Below, piece by piece: positions 14,293 to 21,981 of a stretch of 24,084 nt of DNA. This DNA comes from DATGZH01 sp035297265. GTDB taxonomy: Bacteria > Actinomycetota > Acidimicrobiia > Acidimicrobiales > RAAP-2. The stretch spans positions 1 to 24,084 of the forward strand of contig DATGZH010000043.1 of NCBI GenBank assembly GCA_035297265.1. The letters are read 5' to 3'. Position numbers and translations under genes: made by a program. Within the stretch, counting starts at the first letter, position 1, and every line of letters starts with the position of its first letter. The notes under the pieces were generated by a model. The model was not told the DNA's origin. It did not search any database and saw nothing but the letters and a program-made list of their open reading frames with translations.

Positions 14293-16274
14293 GCCTCGAT
14301 CGCGACCAGGTCGTCGAGGCGCTGCCCAACTACGAGGTGGGCGGTGAGCTCGGGCGTGGCGGCTGGGGGGTCGTGCTCTCCGGCCGCCACCGACAGCTCG
14401 GTCGTGAGGTGGCCATCAAGCAGCTGCCGCGGGCCTTCGCCGCCGATGACTCGGTGCGGGCGCGGTTCACGGCCGAAGCCCGGACGCTGGCCCAGCTCGA
14501 CCATCCCCACATCGTGCCGGTCTACGACTACGTCGAGAACGAGGGCCTGTGCCTGCTCGTCATGGAGCTCCTCCCGCAGGGCACGTTGTGGAGCAAGTTC
14601 ACCACCGACGGCTTCACGGCGCCGGCGGCCATCGCCGCCGTCCTGGCCTGTCTCGCCGGCCTGCAGGCCGCCCACCAACACAACGTGCTGCATCGCGACA
14701 TCAAACCGGAGAACCTCATGTTCTCCTCCAACGGCGCCCTGAAGGTCACCGACTTCGGGATCGCCAAAATGCTCGGGGGTAACCAGACGCTCGCCACCCG
14801 GGCCGGCGAGGTCGTGGGCACACCCGCCTACATCGCGCCCGAGCAGGCCCGGGGCGGCGACCTCTCGCCGGCCACGGACAACTACGCCGTGGCGACGATG
14901 CTCTACGAGCTCCTGTGCGGCCAGCTGCCGTTCCCCGACGACGGCGACGCCATGGCCCTCATGTTCAAGCACGCCTTCGAGGAGCCCGAGCCGTTGGCCG
15001 AGAAGGCCCCTTCGCTGCCCGGGCGGATCGTCGAAGTGGTGATGTCGGGCCTGGCGACCGACCCGGTGGAGCGGCCGGCGACCGCCGAGGTGTTCGGACT
15101 GGCCCTGGCCACGGCGTGCACCGATAGCTGGGGACCGGGATGGATGCCGACCGACGGCACCCCGGTCATGGGGGCCAACGCCATCGTCGCCGCCACCGAG
15201 CGGGCCACCAGTCCCCCCGCCGAGCCCGCGCCGGCAGCGAGCGCTCTGCCGACCACGGCGGCGCCGACCGGGGCACCGCCCACCGTGGTCCCGTCCGGTG
15301 CGCCGGAGCCCGCCCCGCCGACCGTCTCTCCGGCCGAGGCGGCCCCCGTCGCCAGCACGCCGGGCCCCAAGCCACCGACCGTGGTCCGCCCGCCGACCAC
15401 CCCCACCCGGCCCACCGTCACGGCCCACCACTCCCAGGGCGCAGACCTGGAGGACGTGGCGCAGCCCGCCCTCGACCTCGTTCCCCTGTCGGACGTCGTG
15501 AAGCCCCCGCCGCCGCCGACGTGGTTCTTCGCCGCGGCCGGGGTGCTGGCCGTGCTCGCCCTCATCCTGGCCCTGATCGGACTGGCCGTGCCGTCCGGTC
15601 ACGGCACGCTCCACGCCGGGAGCGTCACGGTCGCCAAGACCGACCCGGTCAACGGGGGCACGGTCAAGGTCGACCTGTCGAAGCCGGTACCGGTCGTCGT
15701 CACGTCGGCTGGTCCTCCGGCGGACCACGTGACGCTGGCGTCCAGCGTCCTCGGCCAACAGGTCTCGAGCACCACGGCCTTGTTGAAGCCGTTCGGCACG
15801 CTCAAGGTCGCCTCGGCCGACCTCGGCGGTCGCTACCTGATCGGCGGGTCCTTCACGGGCACGGTCACCCTCCTCCAGGGAGGACGGAGCGTGGGCTACT
15901 GGACGTTCCCGGCCAAGACCACGCAGTTCGGTCTGATCAGCCTGCCCGGTGCGGTCACGGTCCTCCTACTCCTGTTCAGCATCGCCTATGCCGAGTCGCT
16001 CTTGCGCTCGCTCCGGCGAGGGAAGCGCAAGGTGGGCGGCACGGTCGGCCTCACGCTCGTGGGGGCGGTCTTCGGCATCGCCCTCGTCGGTGTGGCGTGG
16101 GTCCTGGCCAGGACGGAGCCCACGGCCGCCTCCCTCGTCGTGTGCGCCATCCTCGGCGCGGGAGCCGGCCTCCTGACGGCGCTCGGCGGCGTGCGCATCG
16201 GCCGTCGGCGCCGGTTCCGGCGGTCCGAGCGGCGCAAAGACAAGGCTGCGACCGTAGGAGCGGGGGCCCGATGA
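14289..16274 (+). CDS. Transmembrane Ser/Thr protein kinase (PknB-type)
   Basis: A 661-residue kinase. The catalytic domain spans about residues 15-285: glycine loop G22-x-G-x2-G27, lysine K44, glutamate E64, catalytic H-R-D-I-K-P-E-N (135-142), D-F-G (155-157) and A-P-E (183-185), all intact. A long Pro/Ala/Thr linker (about 295-410) leads to a transmembrane helix (about 412-435), an extracytoplasmic beta-like segment (about 440-545) and three more helices (about 550-640), then a basic tail. PknB relatives usually have PASTA repeats outside; this one does not. It overlaps the preceding membrane protein and the following FHA-ABC fusion by ATGA at both ends. FHA domains bind phosphothreonine, so the next protein is a likely partner or substrate. 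Confidence 0.9.
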   Translation: MSLDRDQVVEALPNYEVGGELGRGGWGVVLSGRHRQLGREVAIKQLPRAFAADDSVRARFTAEARTLAQLDHPHIVPVYDYVENEGLCLLVMELLPQGTLWSKFTTDGFTAPAAIAAVLACLAGLQAAHQHNVLHRDIKPENLMFSSNGALKVTDFGIAKMLGGNQTLATRAGEVVGTPAYIAPEQARGGDLSPATDNYAVATMLYELLCGQLPFPDDGDAMALMFKHAFEEPEPLAEKAPSLPGRIVEVVMSGLATDPVERPATAEVFGLALATACTDSWGPGWMPTDGTPVMGANAIVAATERATSPPAEPAPAASALPTTAAPTGAPPTVVPSGAPEPAPPTVSPAEAAPVASTPGPKPPTVVRPPTTPTRPTVTAHHSQGADLEDVAQPALDLVPLSDVVKPPPPPTWFFAAAGVLAVLALILALIGLAVPSGHGTLHAGSVTVAKTDPVNGGTVKVDLSKPVPVVVTSAGPPADHVTLASSVLGQQVSSTTALLKPFGTLKVASADLGGRYLIGGSFTGTVTLLQGGRSVGYWTFPAKTTQFGLISLPGAVTVLLLLFSIAYAESLLRSLRRGKRKVGGTVGLTLVGAVFGIALVGVAWVLARTEPTAASLVVCAILGAGAGLLTALGGVRIGRRRRFRRSERRKDKAATVGAGAR

Positions 16275-19200
16275 CGACCTACGAACTGCACGTCCAGGAG
16301 CCCGATCGGCCCCCACGAAGCGTCGACGCCGAGTCGGCGCTGGTCGCCGGGCGGGAGGTGGAAGGCCTCCTGCTCGACGACGACCAGGTCTCACGGCGCC
16401 ATCTCCAATTCGACGTCGACGGCGACGCCCTCGTCGTCACGGACCTCGGCAGCACCAACGGCACCTCGGTCAACGGTTCGCGCATCTCCGCCCCGACGAC
16501 GCTGCACGACGGTGACCGCGTCGAACTCGGCAACACGGTCATCGTCGTGGCCGCCCACGCCGCCCAAGAGCCACCGGCCCCCGCGGCACCGGCCACGGCC
16601 GGTAGCCCGGCGACGACGCCCGCTCCCCCCGCCCCGGCTGCGCCACCGCCCGCCGCGGCACCACCGGCTGCGCCACCGCCCGCCGCGGCACCACCGGCTG
16701 CGCCACCGCCTGCCGCGGCACCGCCCGCCGCGGCACCACCGGCTGCGCCACCGCCTGCCGCGGCGACACCCGCGGCACCCCCACCCGCGGCAGCGGCGCG
16801 GGCCGAGCCGCCGCCGTCGGCCGAGCCCCCCACCGCCGTCCCGGTCACTACGAACGGGAGCGACGGCGCGGCGCCGTCACCTGCCGCACCGACCCAGGAG
16901 GCGTCCGCACCGGCGGAAGCTCTCGCTGCCGCGACCGCGGCGCCGGTCGTCCGACCGTCCGCTCCGTTGGCGCCGGGGACCGCTCCCCCACGCCAGTCGC
17001 TCCCGCCCCGTCCCATCCTCGACGAGCTCGAGATGCGGTCCAGCGATGCGGCCGTCGTCCGGTTCCGGGTGGGCACCGCCGGCGAGCAGGCGGCCCCCGG
17101 CGTCCTCCGAGCCGCCCGGGTGGCCCGCCGTCGCCTGGCGGGACTCGGGTCCGAGCCGTGGGGGGTCGTGCCCACCATCTGCCTCGTGGACCCCTTCCCC
17201 GATCCCGACCAACCCGGGGCGATCATGACGTCGGGCACGATCGTCGACGGGGAACGCAACGAGATCTGGATGGTCGTGACGGCCGAGTCGCCACCCGAGG
17301 CGCTCGAGCGACCCATGGCCCTGTGCTTCGGCGCCAGCCTGCCGGCCCACGCCGACATCGGACTCCTGCTGCAGGGCTACGGCCTCTACGTCGCCGACTC
17401 CCCCGACCCCGACCCCGAGCTCCGGGAGCTCGACCCGCCGCCACTCGCCGCGGCGGAGGGCGAGCTCGCCGCGGCCATGGCCCTCTCCTACGTGCGGTAC
17501 CTGATCGCCCGGGACGGGCGGGAGGCCCTGCTGCGCCTGATGTCGACGGCCGAGCCGGGACGGCTGGATTCCGCCGCGCTGAAGGAGTTCGGCGCTGGGA
17601 CGGCCGCCCTCGAGGAGGCCTGGCGTCAGAAGCTGCACGCCGGGCCGCCCGACGTGAAGGCCGGGCAGTTCATCCGCCTCTGCATCCGCTACCTCCGCCC
17701 GCACAAGCGTCGGGAAGCCGAGATGTTCGTCTACATGCTGTTCGGCCTGGCGTTCACCGTGGTCTTCCCCTTCGCCTTGAAGGACTTGTTGAACACGGCC
17801 ATCCCGAGCGGCCAGTTCTCCCAGGTGGCCAAGCTCCTCGGCATCTTGCTCATCGCCTTTGTGGTCTCGCTCCTCGCCGGGCTGCGGGGCGCCTACCTCG
17901 CCGCGGTGGTCAGCGCCTCGGTCGTGCGCCAGCTGCGTCGAGAGATGTTCGACAAACTGCAGGATCTCCCCCAGGCGTGGTTCTCCCAGCACCAACAGGG
18001 CGACGTCCTGTCGAGGCTGTTCTCCGACGTCGGCATGGTCGAGCAGGGCCTGTCCCAGACCCTCCGGGGTGGCCTGAGCCAGATCCTCTCGCTCGTCGTC
18101 TCGGCCATCGTCCTCATCATCTTGAACCCGCTGCTCGCCTTGGTCGTGCTGGCCGGCGCGCCGCTGATCGCCCTCGTGTACCGAGCCATGGCCAAGGGAG
18201 CGCAGCAACGGAGCATCGCCGTCCAGGAAGAGACGGGCGGCGTGCTCTCGGTGGCCACCGAGAACTTCGGCGCACAGTCGGTGGTCAAGGCCTTCAACTT
18301 GAAGCTTCGGGAGACCGGACGCTTCCGTCAGTCGTCGGACCGCCTCTTCGACCGCCAGGTCCGGCTCCAGCTGTTCGGCGGCCTCTTCGGGCTGTCGATC
18401 AACATGATCGTCACGCTCCTCCGGGTGTTCATCCTGGGTCTCGGCTCGTGGCTGATCTTCCACCACCATCTGACGGTCGGCGGGCTGGTCGCCTTCATGA
18501 GCCTCATGGGTGAGGTGCTCTCGCCCGTGACCTCGCTGACCGGCATCGGCCAACAGATCCAGTCGTCGACGGGCGCCCTCGTCCGCATCAACGAGGTGCT
18601 GGAGGCCGCGCCCGAGGTCGACGAGCGCGAAGGGCTCCCGGACATGGCGCCGGTCCGCCACGACATCGTGCTGCGTGACGTCTCCTTCTCCTACACCCCG
18701 GAGCGCCGCACGCTCGACGACATCAACGTCTCCATCGGCGCCGGTGAGAAGGTGGCCTTCGTCGGGCCGACCGGTGCGGGCAAGTCGTCGATCCTCCAGC
18801 TCCTCATGCGCTTCTACGACCCCGAGGAGGGGGCGGTCTTGTTCGACGGCGTCGACGCCCGCCAGGTGACCGTGGTCTCCCTGCGCCAGCAGATCGGGAT
18901 CGTCTTCCAGGAGACGTTCCTGTTCAACGCCACGATCCGGGAGAACATCGCCCTGGGCAAGCCGAGCGCCAGCGACGCCGAGATCGAGGCGGCGGCCCAG
19001 GCGGCCGAGCTCCACGAGTTCGTCGTCGGGCTCCCGCGCGGCTACGACACCCTGGTCGGCGAACGCGGCGGGCGGCTCTCGGGCGGTCAGCGCCAGCGGC
19101 TCTCCATCGCCCGGGCGCTCCTGCGCGATCCGAGCATCCTCCTGCTCGACGAAGCCACCTCCGCCCTGGACCCGCGCACCGAGCGGTTGATCGCCGACAC

Positions 19201-19945
19201 GCTGGACCGGGTGGCCGAAGGGCGGACCACCATCGCGGTCACCCACCGGCTGACCTCGATCACCGGCTACGACCGCATCTGCGTCGTCGTCGCCGGGCGG
19301 CTGGTCGAGCAGGGACGACACGAGCAGCTGGTGAGCCTGGGCGGGACGTACGCCCAGCTGTGGGCCGAGCAGATCGGCGGTGCCGCGCCCGCCGAGCCTC
19401 CTTTCGACGCGGCGGGCGCGCTCTCCCGGATCTCGATCCTGTCGTCCCTCGGCCCCGACGATCTGGTGGCGGTGGCCGGCCGGCTGCGGGCGGTCGACCT
19501 CAAGCCCGGCGAGTCCGTGACCGAGGGCGGCGGGCGGTTGTTCATCGTGCGTGGGGGCCGGGCTGCCGTCATGGCGCCGGACTTCTCGGGGCAGGTCGTC
19601 CAGACGGCCGAGCTCGGGGTCGGCGACGCCTTCGGCCTGACGAGCCTCCTCGGTGGGACCGGCGAGTCCACGCTCCAGGCCACCGAGCCGGTCATTCTGC
19701 TCGTCCTCGACGACGAGACCATCCGGGGCCTGGCCGCCACCAACGAAGCGGTCGCCGATGCGCTTGCCGGCACGAAGGCCGAGCGGGTGGGCCCGGTCGG
19801 CGGCACGCGGCTGTCGCGCATGACGATCGGCGTGTCACGGATGGCGCCCTCCGTCGTGCTGGCCCCGGTGGGCGCGAACGTCGTCCCACCCTCGGCCGAC
19901 GACGTGCGGCGCATGACCGGCAGCCTGCCGGCCGTCGAGCGCTGA
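16271..19945 (+). CDS. FHA-ABC exporter-cNMP fusion protein, candidate peptide exporter
   Basis: A 1224-residue multidomain protein. An FHA domain (about 1-95: G27-R28, S-R-R-H at 41-44, S-T-N-G-x-S-V-N-G at 61-69) binds phosphothreonine. An Ala/Pro linker (about 100-245) follows. Residues about 250-455 resemble a metallopeptidase-MA-like domain (L-L-Q-G-Y-G-L-Y-V-A), but no HExxH is present, so it should be catalytically dead. A type I ABC exporter membrane domain (about 475-780) and nucleotide-binding domain follow, with Walker A G-P-T-G-A-G-K-S-S (about 832-840), L-S-G-G-Q (about 936-940) and Walker B I-L-L-L-D-E (about 956-961). A cNMP-binding-like domain (about 1054-1165) ends the protein. 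Start ATG 16271 overlaps the kinase stop; the longer frame inside the kinase gene is rejected. Export of the peptide products, gated by phosphorylation and a ligand, is inferred. Confidence 0.88.
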   Translation: MTTYELHVQEPDRPPRSVDAESALVAGREVEGLLLDDDQVSRRHLQFDVDGDALVVTDLGSTNGTSVNGSRISAPTTLHDGDRVELGNTVIVVAAHAAQEPPAPAAPATAGSPATTPAPPAPAAPPPAAAPPAAPPPAAAPPAAPPPAAAPPAAAPPAAPPPAAATPAAPPPAAAARAEPPPSAEPPTAVPVTTNGSDGAAPSPAAPTQEASAPAEALAAATAAPVVRPSAPLAPGTAPPRQSLPPRPILDELEMRSSDAAVVRFRVGTAGEQAAPGVLRAARVARRRLAGLGSEPWGVVPTICLVDPFPDPDQPGAIMTSGTIVDGERNEIWMVVTAESPPEALERPMALCFGASLPAHADIGLLLQGYGLYVADSPDPDPELRELDPPPLAAAEGELAAAMALSYVRYLIARDGREALLRLMSTAEPGRLDSAALKEFGAGTAALEEAWRQKLHAGPPDVKAGQFIRLCIRYLRPHKRREAEMFVYMLFGLAFTVVFPFALKDLLNTAIPSGQFSQVAKLLGILLIAFVVSLLAGLRGAYLAAVVSASVVRQLRREMFDKLQDLPQAWFSQHQQGDVLSRLFSDVGMVEQGLSQTLRGGLSQILSLVVSAIVLIILNPLLALVVLAGAPLIALVYRAMAKGAQQRSIAVQEETGGVLSVATENFGAQSVVKAFNLKLRETGRFRQSSDRLFDRQVRLQLFGGLFGLSINMIVTLLRVFILGLGSWLIFHHHLTVGGLVAFMSLMGEVLSPVTSLTGIGQQIQSSTGALVRINEVLEAAPEVDEREGLPDMAPVRHDIVLRDVSFSYTPERRTLDDINVSIGAGEKVAFVGPTGAGKSSILQLLMRFYDPEEGAVLFDGVDARQVTVVSLRQQIGIVFQETFLFNATIRENIALGKPSASDAEIEAAAQAAELHEFVVGLPRGYDTLVGERGGRLSGGQRQRLSIARALLRDPSILLLDEATSALDPRTERLIADTLDRVAEGRTTIAVTHRLTSITGYDRICVVVAGRLVEQGRHEQLVSLGGTYAQLWAEQIGGAAPAEPPFDAAGALSRISILSSLGPDDLVAVAGRLRAVDLKPGESVTEGGGRLFIVRGGRAAVMAPDFSGQVVQTAELGVGDAFGLTSLLGGTGESTLQATEPVILLVLDDETIRGLAATNEAVADALAGTKAERVGPVGGTRLSRMTIGVSRMAPSVVLAPVGANVVPPSADDVRRMTGSLPAVER
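16636..16765 (+). repeat. Tandem 30-bp repeat coding the Ala/Pro linker
   Basis: A 30-base unit beginning GGCTGCGCCACCGCC is repeated at 16636, 16666 and 16696 with one or a few changes. A half unit follows at 16726 and another partial unit at 16741. Each unit encodes ten Ala/Pro residues. Copy number may vary between strains by slippage. Confidence 0.85.
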
Positions 19946-19961
19946 GGCGGGTCGAACTCCG

Positions 19962-20501
19962 GTGAACAACGTCCTGCAGGCCCTCGTCAGCTCGGCGGTG
20001 GGCGCCACCGGGGCCAGCGCCGGCTGGGTGCTCGCCACCCGAGGTGACCGGCTGGTCGTGGTGGGGGCCGTCGGCGCGGCTGATCTGCTCGACGTCGAGG
20101 TGCCCGGTGACGTGGGCACCGCCGGCTACGTCGTGGCCACGGGCCAGCCTATGGCGCTCGTCCCGAGCGGCGACGACAGCCGCCTCGGCGAGGGCGTCCT
20201 CAGTCTCCTCCCCGACCGGCCGACCGCCCTCCTGTGCGTGCCGTGCAGCGCGGGCGACAACATCGTCGGGGCCCTCGAGCTCGTGGACAAGGCCGGCGGT
20301 GGCGCCTTCAGCTTCGACGACGTCGAGCTGGCCACGATCCTGGCGGGCGTGGCCGCGGCGGCCATCGAGTCGGCGGGCGACACCACGCCGGTCCGCTCGC
20401 CCGCCGAGTTCGCCGGCGAGCTGCGGCGGTTGGAAGCATCCGACCCCGCCGAGTACGCCCGGGTGGCGAGCCTCCTGGAGTCCGTCCTTGCCCGAGCCTG
20501 A
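19962..20501 (+). CDS. GAF-domain protein
   Basis: A 179-residue cytoplasmic protein that is essentially one GAF domain: an N-terminal helix, G-W-V-L-A-T-R-G-D-R-L, a central G-T-A-G-Y-V-V-A-T-G-Q-P, then L-L-C-V-P-C and I-V-G-A-L-E-L-V-D-K. This order is typical of GAF sensors for small ligands or redox state. The two cysteines in V-P-C could bind a metal or respond to oxidation. A short C-terminal helical tail may dimerise. No output domain is attached, so it probably acts through a partner. It begins 16 bases after the exporter fusion, and its end overlaps the subtilase start by 14 bases. Ligand unknown. Confidence 0.8.
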   Translation: MNNVLQALVSSAVGATGASAGWVLATRGDRLVVVGAVGAADLLDVEVPGDVGTAGYVVATGQPMALVPSGDDSRLGEGVLSLLPDRPTALLCVPCSAGDNIVGALELVDKAGGGAFSFDDVELATILAGVAAAAIESAGDTTPVRSPAEFAGELRRLEASDPAEYARVASLLESVLARA

Positions 20502-21555
20502 GGACCCGCCGAGCGGCCCACCCTCGTACACCGAACCGCCGTCGACCCCGGTGCGGCCGGCGGCGCCCCCCTCCACCCCGGTCCGACCGGCCGGTCCCCG
20601 ACCGGAGTGGACCCGGGAATCGACGGTGCTGCAACTGCCCGGGGTGGCCCGCATCGACGAACTCTCGCCCGAATGGGCCTGGGGCGGGGCCACGGGCAAG
20701 GGCGTGCGCGTGGCCATCGTCGACAGCGGGGTGGAGGCGGACCACCCGGACCTCGAGGGGTGCGTGGACGCCGACGCCGGCGCGATGTTCACGCTCGACG
20801 AGGCCGGCGAGCCGGTGGCCACCTTCGGACCGCATGACGACGCCTTCGGTCACGGCACCGCCTGTGCCGGCATCATCCACCGGATGGCCCCCGAGGCCCG
20901 GATCACGAGCGTTCGGGTGCTCGGCGCCGGCCTCTCGGGGAAGGCGGCGGTGTTCCTCGCCGGTCTCGGATGGGCGATCGAGCAGGGCTTCGACGTCGTC
21001 AACCTCTCCCTCGGCACCACCCGGCGGGACTGGGCCCTCGCCTTCTACGAGATGTGCGACCTCGCCTACTTCAAGGGGACCTTCCTCGTGACCGCAGCCA
21101 ACAACCTGCCGAGGCCGAGCTTCCCCTCGCTCTTCGGCTCCGTGGCCAGCGTCGCCTGCAACCTGGCCACCGACCCCTTCCGCTTCCACTACAACCCGGC
21201 GCCGCCGACCGAGTTCCTGGCCCGGGGCATCGACGTCGAGGTCAGCTGGCGCGGCGGAGGGAGGATGAGCAGCACCGGGAACTCCTACGCCGCGCCGCAC
21301 CTGGCCGGGATGGCCACCCTGATCAAGTCCAAGCACCCGGAGCTGCGGCCGTTCCAGCTGAAGACGGTCCTCTGGGCCACCGCGGCCAACGTCCAGGAGG
21401 CGCCGAGCATCGCCGGGCGACTGACGAGCGCCCTCAGCCAGACCCGGATGACCACGGGGCCCTCACGAGCCACCTCGGCCCTCCGGTCCCTCGAGCGTCG
21501 GCCGAGCGCCGAGTCCGGGGCGCCGAGCGGTCGACCGGCGCAGCCGGCCACGTAG
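20488..21555 (+). CDS. Subtilisin-family serine protease, candidate leader peptidase
   Basis: A 355-residue S8 protease. The catalytic triad is intact: D79 in A-I-V-D-S-G, H122 in F-G-H-G-T-A-C-A-G and S266 in G-N-S-Y-A-A-P-H. N205 or N206 in V-T-A-A-N-N is the oxyanion-hole asparagine. The N-terminal 40 residues are proline-rich, and no signal peptide or pro-domain is visible, so it should act in the cytoplasm. I choose TTG 20488, with GGAG seven bases upstream and a 14-base overlap with the GAF gene; the open frame further upstream lies inside that gene. Cytoplasmic subtilases in peptide clusters commonly remove leader peptides, as in cyanobactin systems. Here the conserved G-F at the leader end of peptides A, B, D and E is a possible cleavage neighbourhood. 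Confidence 0.85.
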   Translation: MPEPEDPPSGPPSYTEPPSTPVRPAAPPSTPVRPAGPRPEWTRESTVLQLPGVARIDELSPEWAWGGATGKGVRVAIVDSGVEADHPDLEGCVDADAGAMFTLDEAGEPVATFGPHDDAFGHGTACAGIIHRMAPEARITSVRVLGAGLSGKAAVFLAGLGWAIEQGFDVVNLSLGTTRRDWALAFYEMCDLAYFKGTFLVTAANNLPRPSFPSLFGSVASVACNLATDPFRFHYNPAPPTEFLARGIDVEVSWRGGGRMSSTGNSYAAPHLAGMATLIKSKHPELRPFQLKTVLWATAANVQEAPSIAGRLTSALSQTRMTTGPSRATSALRSLERRPSAESGAPSGRPAQPAT

Positions 21556-21608
21556 GCGGGCGACACACCGTCGGGCGAGAAGGATCGCCCTCGAGAGCGT
21601 CGAGCCGC

Positions 21609-21633
21609 GTAACCGCGCACGGAGCCGGCCGTC
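21609..21633 (+). promoter_or_regulatory. ECF-type promoter of the peptide D-methyltransferase unit
   Basis: GTAACC (21609-21614), 15 bases, then CGTC (21630-21633), an exact match to the shared element. The GTG of peptide D is 60 bases downstream. Confidence 0.8.
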
Positions 21634-21692
21634 AGAGAGATGACAGCACCGAGAAGGGTTAGGGTGCCACGACGACGCTCCGGGAGGGCAAC

Positions 21693-21956
21693 GTGGGAAA
21701 GACTGACGTGAAGCAGGCGCTCCTGGCCATGGACGACGAGGACGTGAGGTCCCGCATCGCCGATGGGGACCTGAGCGACCTGGACCAGCTCGACCTGTCC
21801 CCCGAGGAGCGCGAGATGGTGAAGAACGCGGCAACCGACTACCCGGAGGTGGCCGGCTTCGCGATGATGGCCTACTTCACGGGGAATACGGGCCTCCCGA
21901 AGATCGAGTTCTCCCCGGGCTTCAACATCGCAACGGAGTACGTCCAGAAGTACTGA
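21693..21956 (+). CDS. Peptide D: RiPP precursor candidate without cysteine
   Basis: An 87-residue precursor-like peptide. Its leader closely matches peptide B: Q-A-L-L-A-M-D-D-E-D-V-R (8-19), a following G-D-L-S-D-L (25-30), L-S-P-E-E-R-E-M-V (35-43) and E-V-A-G-F-A-M (52-58), the last shared almost exactly with peptide E. The remaining 29 residues are unrelated to the others, contain no cysteine and end in E-Y-V-Q-K-Y. GTG 21693 is supported by GGGAGG five bases upstream. A methyltransferase gene follows 25 bases after its stop, and the unit has its own promoter. The lack of cysteine suggests chemistry different from that on peptides A and B. Confidence 0.72.
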   Translation: MGKTDVKQALLAMDDEDVRSRIADGDLSDLDQLDLSPEEREMVKNAATDYPEVAGFAMMAYFTGNTGLPKIEFSPGFNIATEYVQKY

Positions 21957-21981
21957 GCGTTCGGCTCGACCGCCCACCGTC

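Noticed and set aside
14779..14803. GTAACC inside the kinase gene as a promoter
   Set aside because: It is within conserved kinase coding sequence and lacks CGTC at the required spacing.
15140..16270. Upstream extension of the FHA-ABC frame inside the kinase gene
   Set aside because: The kinase domain and membrane segments are clearly coded in the other frame, and the FHA domain starts cleanly at ATG 16271 in an ATGA overlap.
16877..19321. An 814-codon minus-strand ORF opposite the exporter
   Set aside because: It is a shadow of the exporter gene; its composition is Asp/Glu/Arg/Gly-rich without motifs.
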